Shown: one piece after another, positions 1 through 10,859 of the stretch | How the letters are laid out: each line of letters opens with the position of its first letter | How positions within the stretch are numbered: position 1 is the stretch's first letter | NCBI GenBank assembly: GCA_009760855.2 | Contig: WPIO01000007.1 | Location: forward strand, 7,227,501 to 7,291,500 | DNA: 64,000 bases | Reading direction: 5' to 3' | Source of the DNA: Cristatella mucedo | Lineage: Eukaryota; Bryozoa; Phylactolaemata; Cristatellidae | Made by a program: the position numbers and the translations under genes | The notes under the pieces: generated by a model | What the model saw: only the letters and a program-made list of their open reading frames with translations | Told to the model about the DNA's origin: nothing | Database searches by the model: none

Positions 1-429
1 AGTAGCTTATATTTACAGAGTTTACCAGAAAACCGCATTCGGGTTTTATTAATTTTCAAAGGAAATCATTTCGTTGAGCTCGATGTACTACTTCCAGTGT
101 AAACAGGTCTTACAAAATAATTGTATTTACCATGTTGTTCCAGTCATATGTCAACCACCAAAACTTGGGATTCCATTTCTAACTAGCTTACCTTCTAATA
201 TGCTAACTTAGCAATAGTTGACCATTTTTGGATATACCCCCTTATGCAAGAGTACGTGACTGGGAAGCTATGGGATCGGATAGGTAGGCTGGTGTGCAAG
301 CGTGTGCAGGACGACCTGTAGGCAAGACAGTATGATACATCTGGCGATTTGACGCCGTAAGAGAACCAGCAAGACTCAGCCGTGACTGGTGTGATGCGGC
401 ACCTATGCGGCAGACGATGGACCCTGCCT
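1..429. other. unassigned flank
   Basis: I see no recognisable gene, repeat family or RNA in this stretch. Short open frames are present but show no familiar motif and no splice context. Confidence 0.4.
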
Positions 430-630
430 GAAGAATACATTGTTGGTTTTCAGAACTCGAGATAATGGGTTAAGAGGGACAGACGGGGAATTCGTATTGC
501 GGTATTAGAGGTAAAATTCTTGGATCGCCATAAGACGAACAACGGCAAAAGCATGACCAAGAATGTTTTAATTAATCAAGAACGAAAGTCCGAGGCGCAA
601 AAGCGATCAAATATTGCCATAGTCCGTCGT
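430..630 (+). rRNA. 18S rRNA fragment (pseudogene)
   Basis: About 200 bp align by eye to the central part of eukaryotic 18S rRNA, including the landmark blocks TTAAGAGGGACAGACGGGG, ATTCGTATTGCGGTATTAGA, AAATTCTTGGATCGCC and AATTAATCAAGAACGAAAGT. Several conserved positions differ from the usual animal sequence. Examples are TAGAGGTAAAATTC where TAGAGGTGAAATTC is nearly universal, and AAAGCATGACC for AAAGCATTTGCC. Similarity fades on the left at about 430 and on the right soon after 625. No ITS, 5.8S or 28S sequence follows. This is therefore a diverged dispersed rRNA fragment, not a working rRNA gene. Confidence 0.85.
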
Positions 631-869
631 TCGGCTGAGTTTTGCACCGGTTACAGCCGATCAAGGGCTCTGGCTGGGAGTCCTAAAGGGAATTGCAGTA
701 GTCTGTCTGGCTGTCAAAACGCAAGTGTCTGAAAGAGTATGGCTGCCCCATTCTTTTTTGAGCAGGTTGTAATTTTGATAACCGTCCCTAGGTTGAAAGT
801 CACCCGACGTGGCAATGGAGGCAATGCACTTTATCCAATGATGAGTCATATAAAAACCGAATTCCCAGA

Positions 870-1345
870 TTACGAGCAGACGTCATGCCACGGTAGTGAT
901 GCTAGATGAACCAATCTTAAGGGCGAGGTCTTCCAACTGTAGGGTGACACTAAGCTTGCCCATAGCTGATCTTGGATGGTCTTGCTGTTGTTAAGCATCA
1001 GCAGGCCAGTGACCATCCAAGTGCCAGTGTCGTCGATGCAGGCTGTAAGAGAGGTAAATGAGCCGGATGCAGGGCAGCATCCGAGAAACGTCACAGGAGA
1101 GAGGTAGAGCTCCGTGCCGTCGACGTTCTAGGCTTGCTGGCATGAAATGATTGGTAGACCGGTGTAGTCGCCTAGCTAGTGGGCCACGAATCGTTCAAAC
1201 GTCTTGGATAAGTATTTGCAGAGTGGCGATTGGCCAAAGTTATCTAGGTTCTCATGATCCAGGGTGGCAATTTAATGAGTGGCCCGACTTGGACCGGCAT
1301 GAATGACTCGGGAATCATGTAGCTTAATCCCAAAGATGAAGCATC
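870..1345 (-). mobile_element. decayed LINE A-like RT remnant
   Basis: The minus strand reads a decayed RT segment. SLTACIDDTGTWM followed by LLMLNNSKT matches the SLAACIDDIHTWM and FLKLNDDKT region of the better LINE A copies here. Further left RLVHLASLP corresponds to KIGSASISP. The part at about 1200-1340 resembles the antisense of the VVRPLLKK / [10 protein letters not shown] block just before the catalytic motifs. The catalytic region between these blocks is missing, so the copy carries a large internal deletion as well as many point changes. Confidence 0.6.
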
Positions 1346-1386
1346 TAGCAGATTTCGCAGCTGCATGTGCTAGACCTCACAGTCGA

Positions 1387-1530
1387 ATAATAATAATAAT
1401 AATAATAATAATGCACTTGATAAAGCGCCCTCAGAGAACTTAATCTCTTTCTAGGCGCTTTACATTTGCTGCAAAGGGAAACGCGAATGAATGGTGAGTA
1501 ATGTCATGCTTGATAAACAATAAACGATCT
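1387..1530 (-). mobile_element. LINE A 3' end (severely 5'-truncated)
   Basis: On the minus strand this is the last ~140 bp of LINE A: the CAGCAAATGTAAAGCGCC block, AGAGATTAAGTTCTCTGAG, GGCGCTTTATCAAGTGC and an (ATT)n tail, seen on the plus strand as (AAT)n at 1387-1412. Nothing of the coding region is kept. Confidence 0.85.
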
Positions 1531-3588
1531 CACAAATAGCGAAACGATATAACAAAACAAATAACGATAAAATAAATTCACCGATTGTGCTTGCACCATG
1601 CTGGGACCTAACGTCTCGAATAATAGCAGTCGACCTAGAATCTGACTTCTCCAAACTCTTTCAGCTAACATTTTATTGAAATTTACATGCATACTCAATG
1701 CAATCACTATAAATGCTTCAAACGACGAATGGAGGGTACATGAGTGCGTACGTTTAAAATACATAATTACTAAATATGAATGGGGTCTCTCCATGCATCG
1801 CAAAATTCAGGTTCTTTACGCGATGTCCATTTTTAAAGCCACACCTAGTTGATAAACCTTCACATTCGAAAAATGTATTCAGAAGTCTGCATTAATTCTC
1901 CTCCAAAGCTAAGGGTTACTTACTATAATGTATAGCTAAGGATCTCGCGCTCTCTAGTTCTTTCAAACCTAGACTCTCTAGTAAACCTCTGTTAAATCAG
2001 CTCCCAAAAAGTGCCACCAATCCTATGCTGTGAGTCCCAAAGACAGCCGCAAATTACACGAGCCTGTAAGACAAAGATATTCAGCTCGAATCCCTTTTGA
2101 AAAAGAGCTTGAAAACTCTCTGTAAGATTGCAGACTCGAGCGCAAACTTATCGCCCGACCATGGGCTGGCTCATTCAAAACCTCGCTGGATTTATGGTGG
2201 CATAAAGTAATCGCAGCATCAGATCTTCATTTTCAGAACATTAAATTGACGGTCCTTTTTTCATCAGATTTTTGGACGCCAGACGCTCGCGATCTGCTAT
2301 TCCTGGACCAAGTCACTTGCTTCCACAACCCTTACGCACAGAAGCTCGCCTGATCTTCCCTTGTACTTTGCTGGTACTTAGCTCTTCACCCGTTGTCCTA
2401 ATCCACGGTGCCTTTCATTCTTTCTTTGTCACGTGGAGTGACAGTTTAACAATATATATTTACAGGTACATGTACACAGCTAATACATATGTACATGTAC
2501 ATACTACTACACTCAAAATACATTGCCAAACAGAAGACATCTACACGAGTAAATATCAAAAGGTAGTCGAAAAGTAAAAGGTAGTGGAATCGCGGCCAAC
2601 ATCGCTCGAAGCCGAAAATTGCCAGCCTCCATAGAGCTTCATTTCCCAACCTACTAAGGATACTTGTGGAACTAGAGAGCCTCCAAGGAGCCGTGGAAAA
2701 AGTTGAAGATGGCGAGCAGATGAAGCAGGTGCCAGCAACTGAGTACATCAGCAATAATCATTACCGATATGTGAAGAGACATTAGTCTATCCCTGTTCTA
2801 CTTTCCGTATAAGCATGGCAAGGAAGACCACAAACAGAGGTTACTCAGGAGCTGACTAAGGACCAGATGCCGTTCTATAAAATTGATGCAGCAGATCATG
2901 ATATATCCTGTTTAATGATCAACTAATAAACCCAGGTGACTACCATAGTATTTGCCGAACAGCATGCTAGCGGCTCCAATACGTGCAGCAAGCATACGGT
3001 TTTTGAGTGATTCAGAGCTGACAGAGCAGCATTGAGCACAATCGCCAAAGATACCATAAGCTGTCCTGCCACGAGATTATAGTAATTCCGCATGATCCGG
3101 GCGATCGTTCTACCGGTTCCACAAGTATGTGTGAGTCTGAGATAATGCAATGAATCATTGATGTGTGCTCCCTGCATGCCTGCAATTTACCATAGGCCGA
3201 GTCATGGGCGTCTCTTGAGCTTGATTGACATTGTGGGCCCTAGAAGGCCATACCGTAGCCTGCCGGGCACCGAAATGCAAGCACAAGCGACCGTGAGGGT
3301 AACCACCTCGTGCTCGTCTATCCACCGGTGGTCTTATTTGAAGAGCACTGAAGTGGAGAGTGCGCAGAAGCCTCCAGCCGCCAGGCGAGCCTGCTGCAGC
3401 TGCTGCCGCCTCTGCCTGAGCTACTTGCCTGTCAGCTTCCCTGTTCGCATTTGTGCCGCCTGCTGTAGGTCGCTTTCGACAACGGATGCTACCTGCTGCA
3501 GCACGATGACTTGCTGCTCATGCGAGAGTGGTACACACTCCTCCACGGTGGTCGGTCACCTACCACCGTAAGCCTAGTCTACTTATTC
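1531..3588. other. unassigned sequence
   Basis: No gene or repeat family was recognised. Around 2450-2510 there are short imperfect ATATAT and GTACATGTACA stretches. Open frames of about 100 codons on both strands (for example 2272-2577 and 2923-3177) have no familiar domain. From 3360 to 3480 the sequence is rich in CTGC/CAGC trinucleotides. Confidence 0.35.
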
Positions 3589-3604
3589 GGGGGGGGGGGG
3601 GGGG
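3589..3604 (+). repeat. poly-G run (16 nt)
   Basis: An uninterrupted run of 16 G residues. Similar runs recur at 11265, 19240, 29524, 36595 and 62564. Confidence 0.95.
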
Positions 3605-3786
3605 TGTGCACCAAATCCTGTTCGTGTCATATCTCAAATTGCTGATTACCTCTGATGAGTTCGTTCTGCATGAGAAATGGCCATGGCCAGTCACTCTGCT
3701 TTGCAGCGCTGCCTGCGAGCCGAAGCAAGGGTGTGCCTAAAGGGTGTGCCCCTCCGGAGAGCAGCTCCTAGCTAGGTGGCCGAAAT

Positions 3787-3937
3787 GCTAATAGTAATAA
3801 TAATGCTATTAGGAATCGTTTTTACACTGCCTTAAGTGAACTAGATATCTTGCTAGGCACTGTCCATGTACTAGATAGGAAGCATGTCAATTGGTTAGTG
3901 ATAACATGAAAAGTATCAGCACACACTATAAGCCAAA
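3787..3937 (-). mobile_element. decayed LINE A 3' UTR fragment
   Basis: An AATAATAAT start is followed by sequence resembling the antisense LINE A 3' UTR (a decayed CTAGGCACT block, then CATGTCAATTGGTTAGTG and GTATCAGCACACACT). It is similar to the diverged copy at 26153-26545. It ends where the oppositely oriented LINE A copy begins. Confidence 0.5.
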
Positions 3938-5046
3938 GGATCACAAAGTACTTCTAGAGCGCCTCTCATCTCGCCTGGGCATCACTGGCACTGCTCTGCA
4001 GTGGTTCAGGTCCTATCTCAGTGGGAGACTCCAGAGTGTTGACGTGAATGGACAAAGATCATCTGAAGTACCTCTAAAATATGGAGTACCTCAGGGCTCT
4101 GTGCTAGGTCCGGTCCTTTTCACCGTTTATACTCTCCCTCTCGCTGATGTGATTGCCAAGCACAATCTAGGCTTTCACTTCTATGCGGATGACACTCAGT
4201 TGTACCTTTGCTTTGATCCCTCCCAGCCTTCGAGCACCTCAAATTCTCTCAACTCACTTGCTGCATGCATTGATGACATCCGATCATGAATGGCAGCAAA
4301 TTTTCTAAAACTAAACGATGATAAAACTAACTTACTAGTTATGGGCAAACCTAGTGTTATTCAGAAATTGGAAAGGCTGACTTTCAAAATTGGCTCTGCC
4401 AGCATATCTCCAGTTGCATCAGCTCGAAATCTAGGTGTCATATTCCAAAGCGACCTCTCGTTAGACGACCACATCAGCTCCACAGTCAAATCAGCCTATT
4501 TTCAGCTTCATAACATTGCTAAAATTAGGGCTTGTTTAGATAAGGATACCACGTCTAAGTTGGTCCATGCATTCGTGACATCTCGTCTCGACTTCTGCAA
4601 CTCACTGCTTACAGGCCCTACCAGCATGTGCGATCAGGCGATTGCAGCTGGTGCAAAACTCTGCAGCTAGGCTTGTCTGTCGTGAGCGTCGCAGTTGCCA
4701 CATTACTCCACTTCTCGCCGACCTGCACTGGTTACCAGTCAAGCAACGGATTGACTTCAAGGTTTTGTCGCTCACTTTTAGGTCTCTTCATTCTATGGCT
4801 CCAGCCTACCTTTCAGATATACTACCCCATCAGGCAAAGCATCGTACCACTCGCTTTTCGGAATCCAACAGTCTGGAAATACCTCGTACAAACCTTAAAT
4901 CCTTTGGAGACCGTGCATTTAGCTCGTATGCTCCCACAGCCTGGAACTCCCTCCCGACCTGCATCAGAACATCCCCTGACCTGACCACATTTAAAAGAAA
5001 CTTAAAAACATGCCTATTTAGGACAGCATTTAGTGGGTCCTTGTGA
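3938..5046 (+). pseudogene. LINE A reverse transcriptase pseudogene
   Basis: The RT frame runs in three pieces. The first reaches a TGA at 4287-4289, where other copies have the Trp codon of the TWMAANF block. The second continues in frame from 4290 as [16 protein letters not shown] until a one-base insertion near 4617 (ACAGGCCCTACC against GGCCTACC in sister copies). The third, from about 4642, carries the conserved RT tail (LQLVQNSAARLVCRERR, LHWLPVKQRIDFKV, AFSSYAPTAWNSLP) and ends at a normal stop at 5044-5046. One nonsense and one frameshift change suggest a fairly young dead copy. It cannot make a functional enzyme because motif A is missing. Confidence 0.9.
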
Positions 5047-5283
5047 TTCGTCCTCGATGTGCTTATGCGTGCTGACACTGTTCATGCTGCCACTAACCAC
5101 ATTTGCATGCTGACCCAGTGCATGTAACCCCTAACCATGTTATTCATTTTGTTTGTTTTTCAAGCATGATTTTACTTACTATTCTATTGCGTATCACTTT
5201 GCAGCAAATGTAAAGCGCCTAGAAAGAGATTAAGTTCTCTGAGGGCGCTTTATCAAGTGCAATATTATTATTATTGTTATTAA
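3938..5283 (+). mobile_element. LINE A (L2 clade), 5'-truncated, RT broken
   Basis: This copy begins inside the RT domain at the LLERLSSRLGITG block and runs through the RT C-terminus, the 3' UTR and the (ATT)n tail. RT motif B ([11 protein letters not shown]), motif C ([10 protein letters not shown]) and the LKLNDDKT block are all legible. The endonuclease and RT motif A are absent. The element inserts by target-primed reverse transcription. The 3' end shows the hairpin-like TAAAGCGCCTAG / GAGGGCGCTTTA and then AATATTATTATTATTG. 5' truncation is usual for LINE insertions. Closely similar copies lie at 22826 and 42680. Confidence 0.95.
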
Positions 5284-7039
5284 AGGATGATTCTCACAGG
5301 CATAGCAAGTGCTGTGAGGAACTGATAGATTCGTAGCTTCTTTTTGGATGCCGTGAAATGAGAGGAAGTTGCACGTCTGTCGAGAGTGAGTTCTATATTT
5401 TAAGAGCATGAAAAACACCAGGCACGGTCTCTATTGGAATCGAAGTTGGTTGGAGGCATGGGTAAACGGCCGTAGTAAGAAGGGAAGGTGGTAAGATTCA
5501 AAGCGTGATTAGGAAACAGCTAGGATAAGAATTGCAGCGATGTGAATTTTCGGTCGTGCTTTGACTGGCAAATTCACCCCGTGGAAGGTGAAAGCGCTCA
5601 CTGCCCTTAACGTCCACCGACCAATCTCCTCTCTTCAGTTTAGTCGTGGCACACCAGCAACAAGCTGGCTGACAGCAGGAGCGGCTGCATGCATGCGCTC
5701 ATGCTCCAGTGATAAAGAGGTTTCGCAAACGTCCGACCTAGCTCACGGCAGTGCTCAAAGACCGACTCGGCATTTACCCGACTGCATACCTGTGCATTAT
5801 GAATACCTGTAGGCATCATCAGCGCGACTGCCATTTAATGCACATTGGCACTTTGATGCTGAGCACGGAGCACGTGGAAACAGGCTTATATGCTAGCTGA
5901 ACATGCCGGTACACCACGTGCATTCTCCCGGCCAGCCACCGTCACTAGATGTAGTGAGCCTTACCCTGTCTAGGCAGGCAGACGCAGCAGCTGCTGATTT
6001 TGCACAAGCTTTGTTGCTTGCAACTGGAGCCCCTGTGCTGCCAAAGCTGGATTCGAGGAACATACAACCTCGGCCAAGTGCGAAGGGTGCCACTGCACGG
6101 TGTGCCCGCACGTGTGGCTATGGTCGATGTGCGATGTCTCTATCTGTAACACTTCAAAGCCACACAGACTAAGTGGCCGTTGAGCTGCCTGTACATTGGA
6201 GAGCGTTCGGAGTCAAGACACCCTGAAACTTGTCACGAGTGCACACGAACCAGTGACGTCTACACCGTGCAGCAGTTTGGAGACTAAACTCGTTGTCTGT
6301 CTGTGGCTGGTGCTTTTGCTCTCAGTTGGTAATAATAGACATCTCGGAGGTTTTTGGAGAGAGCTTTTACGTTTTCTTGTTTAGCAGCAAAAGGAAATGG
6401 AGCAGCTTCTATCCGTGGACTCATATATGCTGCCGCCTGTATATGCTGGTATACCCGTCCTCTAAAATGTAGCGACTATCTGCTTATATATAGCTTTCTA
6501 TATTACTAAATTTCTTTATTCCGAACTCTTGCACTCATGCGGACTGGTCTTCGCAGGCAGCAGCAGCAGCACTATGAAGACTCCTTGGTACTTGTTGGGT
6601 GGTCTGTTCCTGATTGGTCGACTACCTCAGAAGCCTTTGATCTACCACCAAGTAGTAGACCACGTGGCTGTTTCCAGGAACCCGGCCTGCTAGACTCATA
6701 TCCTTCCTGTCAACTATAGGTTCCTGCCCCTTGTCTATAAATCCGACGAGATGGCATCGAGTTCTCGGCTGACTCGACGAGTGTTCACCGATAAAGACAC
6801 GGCTTTACTATGGAGTTCTGCGTATATCAAGAATGTAAAGTCCAAGCTGCTCTTGGTTTTGCTCTTGGTGCACCTACGGTAGCCAACTTACTCCTTCTGA
6901 AAGTGATTAGCATGGAAGTGGCAGCGAATTTTGGCTGGTAAGGATTTGCCACAGTCGAAAGCAAGAGAGATTATCACGATAGAGATCACATGCGCATTCC
7001 TAGAAGGTTATCGACTTCAAGATACTGTGTCACCCACAT
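5284..7039. other. unassigned sequence
   Basis: No repeat family or gene was recognised. Frames at 5561-5812, 5903-6172 and 6537-6719 are short, overlap frames on the other strand and have no known motif. A short CAG repeat lies at about 6556-6570. Confidence 0.35.
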
Positions 7040-7290
7040 TTAATTTAGGCCACTCCATTCTCTTGCCCCAGCCCAACTATCTGAATTATTCTCACATCAT
7101 GCCTTCTGTCACACCATCCGCACTTCTGACTCTGATCGGTTACTACTCCCTTAACTAACTTCAAAACCCTCGCACACCACGCCTTCAGTTGCTGTGCCCC
7201 CAAAGCGTGGAGCTCACTGCCATCGGAGATGACCAGCTTTTCAAAGCAATTCAAAGCCGTTCAAAGACAGCCTCCTATTCCACACAACCT
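7040..7290 (+). mobile_element. decayed LINE A-like RT C-terminus
   Basis: Reading one frame and then shifting gives FRPLHSLAPAQLSELFSHHA, then HAFSCCAPKAWSSLPSEMTS. These are clear relatives of the LINE A blocks FRSLHSMAPAYLSD and AFSSYAPKAWSSLP. A stop and a frame change fall between them. No 3' tail in the same orientation follows. Confidence 0.7.
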
Positions 7291-7315
7291 TTGCATTCAT
7301 CAAGTGAAAAATCAA

Positions 7316-7385
7316 AGTAATAAATTTTTATAGCACCCTCTTAGAAGTTAATCTATATATAGGTGCTTTACAGATGCAATAAAGG
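7316..7385 (-). mobile_element. LINE-type 3' tail fragment
   Basis: A single antisense tail block (TATAGCACCCTCTTAGAAG, AATCTATATATAGGTGCTTT) has the layout of the LINE A/SINE-1 3' hairpin. It is too short to assign between the two. Confidence 0.5.
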
Positions 7386-8119
7386 AAGCCCCGTTGTTCG
7401 TTATGACATTGTACTCGGCATGACCTAAGGGTAACAGCGAGGCCCATTTTTATAGCCCCTCAGTGGACTGGCCGTTTTTCTTGTCCCTGCATAGTTGAGT
7501 GAGTACTACTTGCCGGGAGTCCCACTAGCCATCGGCCGTGAGTCTTTTGCCTGCTTGTTTCATGCTTATATTAACATGATAACTTAACATTTCGTACTTG
7601 TGAATGCTTGCCGAGACAGGATGTTTTGCTTTTCGTTAAGTATTGGTTATTGGTTCTCTACAGAAGGAGTTGTAAAGCATCTGAATAGAGATAGTTTTTC
7701 GAAGGGTGCTATGCAAAAGACGTAAGATAATGATAATTAATATTATGAAAATTGGCCTGCATCCGGAATCAAATTTCTGCAAAGCAGGCATTCGGTTTAT
7801 CTGCTGCTGAGGCTGATTCTGTTGGAAGAATGCTAAAACACGAGGCTAGCTGACATGCTCAACGAGTTTGCACGTCTGAGTAAGTGCTCACTGCTCCCTC
7901 GCCTAGACATCTATGGTAAACTCCAGACATTAAACTAGCTAGTTCTACCAAGGGCAAATTGAGAAAGCGGTAAGGACTGACTGCTCATGACCATGCATAT
8001 GAAAACTACTGTACAATGTACCAATCGAAGGTCAAGTCTAGCTTATTTAAAGATATTTTGGAATTGAAGTGGCCCCGAATCGAGAGCCAGGAGCTTTACT
8101 TCTGAATAAACTAACAATG
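7386..8119. other. unassigned sequence
   Basis: No gene or repeat was recognised in this AT-rich stretch. Confidence 0.35.
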
Positions 8120-9046
8120 ATTAATGATTAATGCAATGTATCTTCGTCTGTAACTCCACAAAGCCACAAAGACTATGTGAGTGTTACGCAGGAGAGTTTT
8201 GTATAGAGCACTCACACCCTAAGCTGCTTTCGGTACTCATTCGGTAGCCAACAGACTTCATCTCATGCAAAAAAGAAAGTGGGAAGCATAGCAAAGTCAT
8301 GAGAGCAGTTGAGGTAGTGAGTAGAATGGAAGTAGCAGCTCAGAACGGCTGGAGAGGATGTACCGTAGTCGGCAGCAGGAGAGTAGCTGTCGTCCCGTAA
8401 GAATCGTGGAAACGAGTTTCACAAGATAGGACCTGCAGAGCTTAAGTTTCTTTCGCCAACGGTCTTTAAGTGGAGAACGGAACAGCTAATTGGGCACGAG
8501 GAGGCTGAACCTGGTGCAACAGATCAGCTAGGCATGGAGGAGCCAAGCCGTGGCTGGCCTTGTGGGTTAGCATACGAACTTTGCGCTGTATCTGTTGATC
8601 AACCGGCAGCCATCCTAGTTCTTTTAGAAAAAGACACACTCGGTCAAACCTCACGGACTTGGATGACTAACCTTGCAGCCATATTCATAGTCAGCTGTAG
8701 TGGCCTAGTTGCTTTTTTGGTAGCCCAGCCAAAAGTTAATTACAATAATCATCCGAGACAGAACTAAGGAGCTAGTTAAATTTTTTGCAATCCGCCGTGG
8801 AAGACAGCTCCTTATCTCAGATAGGGGTCGGACGTGATGGCTAGCTGTAGAAGCAGTCTTCTGAATGAAGCTTTTAGAATTTAGGCAGCTGTCGAAGACG
8901 ACACCTAAATTTCGGGCACGTATTGATGGTCGCACGACAGCATCACCTATTAGAAGAGCAAAGCCTTCTAATCCAGCCACATGCTTAGGGTGTCCTATGA
9001 GGAGCAGCTTAGTTTTATCGTCATTAAGTTTCAAGAAATTAAATTA
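8120..9046 (-). mobile_element. LINE B (L2 clade), 5'-truncated and decayed
   Basis: The minus strand begins at the KLNDDKTKLLLIG block and continues through [25 protein letters not shown] and [12 protein letters not shown]. It matches the good LINE B copy at 51.5-54.5 kb, down to the ACTCTCCTGCGTAAC stop region and the degenerate tail at about 8120. The frame holds until about 8705, then shifts. A further frame at 8466-8654 keeps LGWLPVDQQIQRKVRMLTHK. The catalytic RT motifs lie upstream and are absent. Confidence 0.9.
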
Positions 9047-9096
9047 TATACTTCCTCTAGAACAGATAGTCCTAGCCTACAGAGCTGCACTTTGCT

Positions 9097-9243
9097 AGCA
9101 TGTCTAACCATGTTATGCTTGTTGTCATTGCACATGCTACCACTAACCATTCGATCGTGCTTCCTTTGCAGCAAATGTAAAGTGCCTAGAATTAGATTGA
9201 GTTCTCTCCAGGGTGGTATATCAAATTTATTATTATTATTATG
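9097..9243 (+). mobile_element. LINE A 3' UTR and tail
   Basis: Only the 3' UTR is kept: the GCATGCTACCACTAACCATT-like block, TTTGCAGCAAATGTAAAGTG, AGATTGAGTTCTCTCCAGG and an (ATT)n tail at about 9225-9242. It abuts the oppositely oriented LINE B fragment, so the two are separate insertions. Confidence 0.8.
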
Positions 9244-10487
9244 CCGATGACACCTGACGCAGTTACAACCTGCCAAGTCAGCTGTGGTAGTTGAATAATT
9301 GAGTGCATTTTGTGTTGACTATAACCTCTGTGTAAAAGCAAAATTCTTGGCATACTGTGTTTTTACGGTGTGCCCCACTAAAAAGTACTGGAGGAAGTGG
9401 CAGTTAACCCTATGCTGTACGCACGCAAGCCATCCACTCCATCCCTAAGCCACGCAGTCAACTAGTAAGAGTTCACCTTTGGTTCGTTGCAATGAACCCA
9501 GTACTCGTCCCTCACAGGTTATGGCGTGTTTGCCTTGCTTCTCCTTTGTTCGTTGTCATAGCTTGGCCTGCGTCTGCATGTGAGCTCACTACCCCGTGAC
9601 TATTAGCCCATGCAAATCCAGAACTCCCACTTAAAGCTCTCGTGTAAGAAAAGCTTGTGTGTTCCGAATGGGTAACTTTTATGCATTCGGTCGGTGGTGA
9701 GACCAATGGTCCAATAGTCGATGCTGGTGAAAAAGATCTTCTTACCAAGAAGGATCTTTAAGCTATCTCTGATGAGCATCTGCTGATCAATTATGTGGCT
9801 AAACTCATGCAGGCTCCCTGGGCTCGATTGTAGCTTTCTTTGAGCAAGGCTGCCAAATCTTGTCATCGGGTCTATTGTGCCGGAGGTCGACGTATGACCT
9901 GATTATGCTGTAATCCGAGAAAGTCACACATTCACAACGATTGACTTTGTTACTTGCCTAGCAGCGCTCGCTCCTCGATAACAGCATTGAGTGCAGCTAA
10001 AGGTTCTGTTCCTTACCTGGAGGTGTGCCATCTTGTAGCATCCTTCCTAGCTAGTCAAACGGCTGCAGCATCAGCCTCCTCGTGCTCTTTCTGAGACAAT
10101 CGATTAGCTGCCATTTTAGGAAGTTTATAGACTCGGTCTCTCGGTGGCAGATACTGTTGCTCTGCACGAACTCACCTCTTTGATTGTGCAGGACAACTGG
10201 CTGCTTTCATACGGCATAGTCTGCAGTGCATGCTCAGCCGGCATCTGCTGCACACTTATTTGTTACTTAATCAACTGTGCTCTTAACTTTGCTAAGCTTT
10301 TCACTTTCTTGACGTTTGCATGAGACTAAGACTTTAACACCTGCTACTCGTATCACATCTGCTACTCGTATCACGTCGTAAGCCAGGCTTTAAGTGCTCT
10401 AAAGAAAATTCGCTAGTATAACAGCCTTTTTTGTGTTCGTGGCATTGTTAATGGAGTTGCAGACTAAAGCTCATGTTCTAGTGTGCG

Positions 10488-10492
<5 letters not shown>
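9244..10492. other. unassigned sequence
   Basis: No confident feature. A stretch near 9800-9860 has weak resemblance to antisense LINE RT, but the match is too poor to call. Confidence 0.3.
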
Positions 10493-10526
<34 letters not shown>

Positions 10527-10568
10527 ACACACAAACACACGCTTGTGCCAGCATGCACACTAGCACAC

Positions 10569-10652
<84 letters not shown>

Positions 10653-10669
10653 TGTGTGCATGTGTGTGT

Positions 10670-10714
<45 letters not shown>

Positions 10715-10763
10715 TAAATGTATGTGTGTGTTTATATCTGTGTGTGTGTTTATATCTGTGTGT

Positions 10764-10802
<39 letters not shown>

Positions 10803-10815
10803 TGTGTGTGTTTGC
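10493..10815 (+). repeat. (GT)n/(TG)n microsatellite cluster
   Basis: Long GT tracts at 10493-10524, 10574-10650, 10675-10711 and 10758-10800 are separated by short impure segments, including a switch to CA at about 10525-10540 that makes a local palindrome. The open frames of 90-120 Cys/Val or His/Thr codons here are products of the dinucleotide repeat, not genes. Confidence 0.98.
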
Positions 10816-10859
10816 ATGTGCGCGTGCGGGCGCGCATATATATTTGCAGTGGGCACATG

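Noticed and set aside
2923..3177. 84-codon minus-strand frame
   Set aside because: No motif, no neighbours and no splice context; length is within chance expectation.
9760..9880. Antisense LINE RT near CTCGATTGTAGCTTTCTTTG
   Set aside because: Only one short word matches the LINE A block; the rest does not align.
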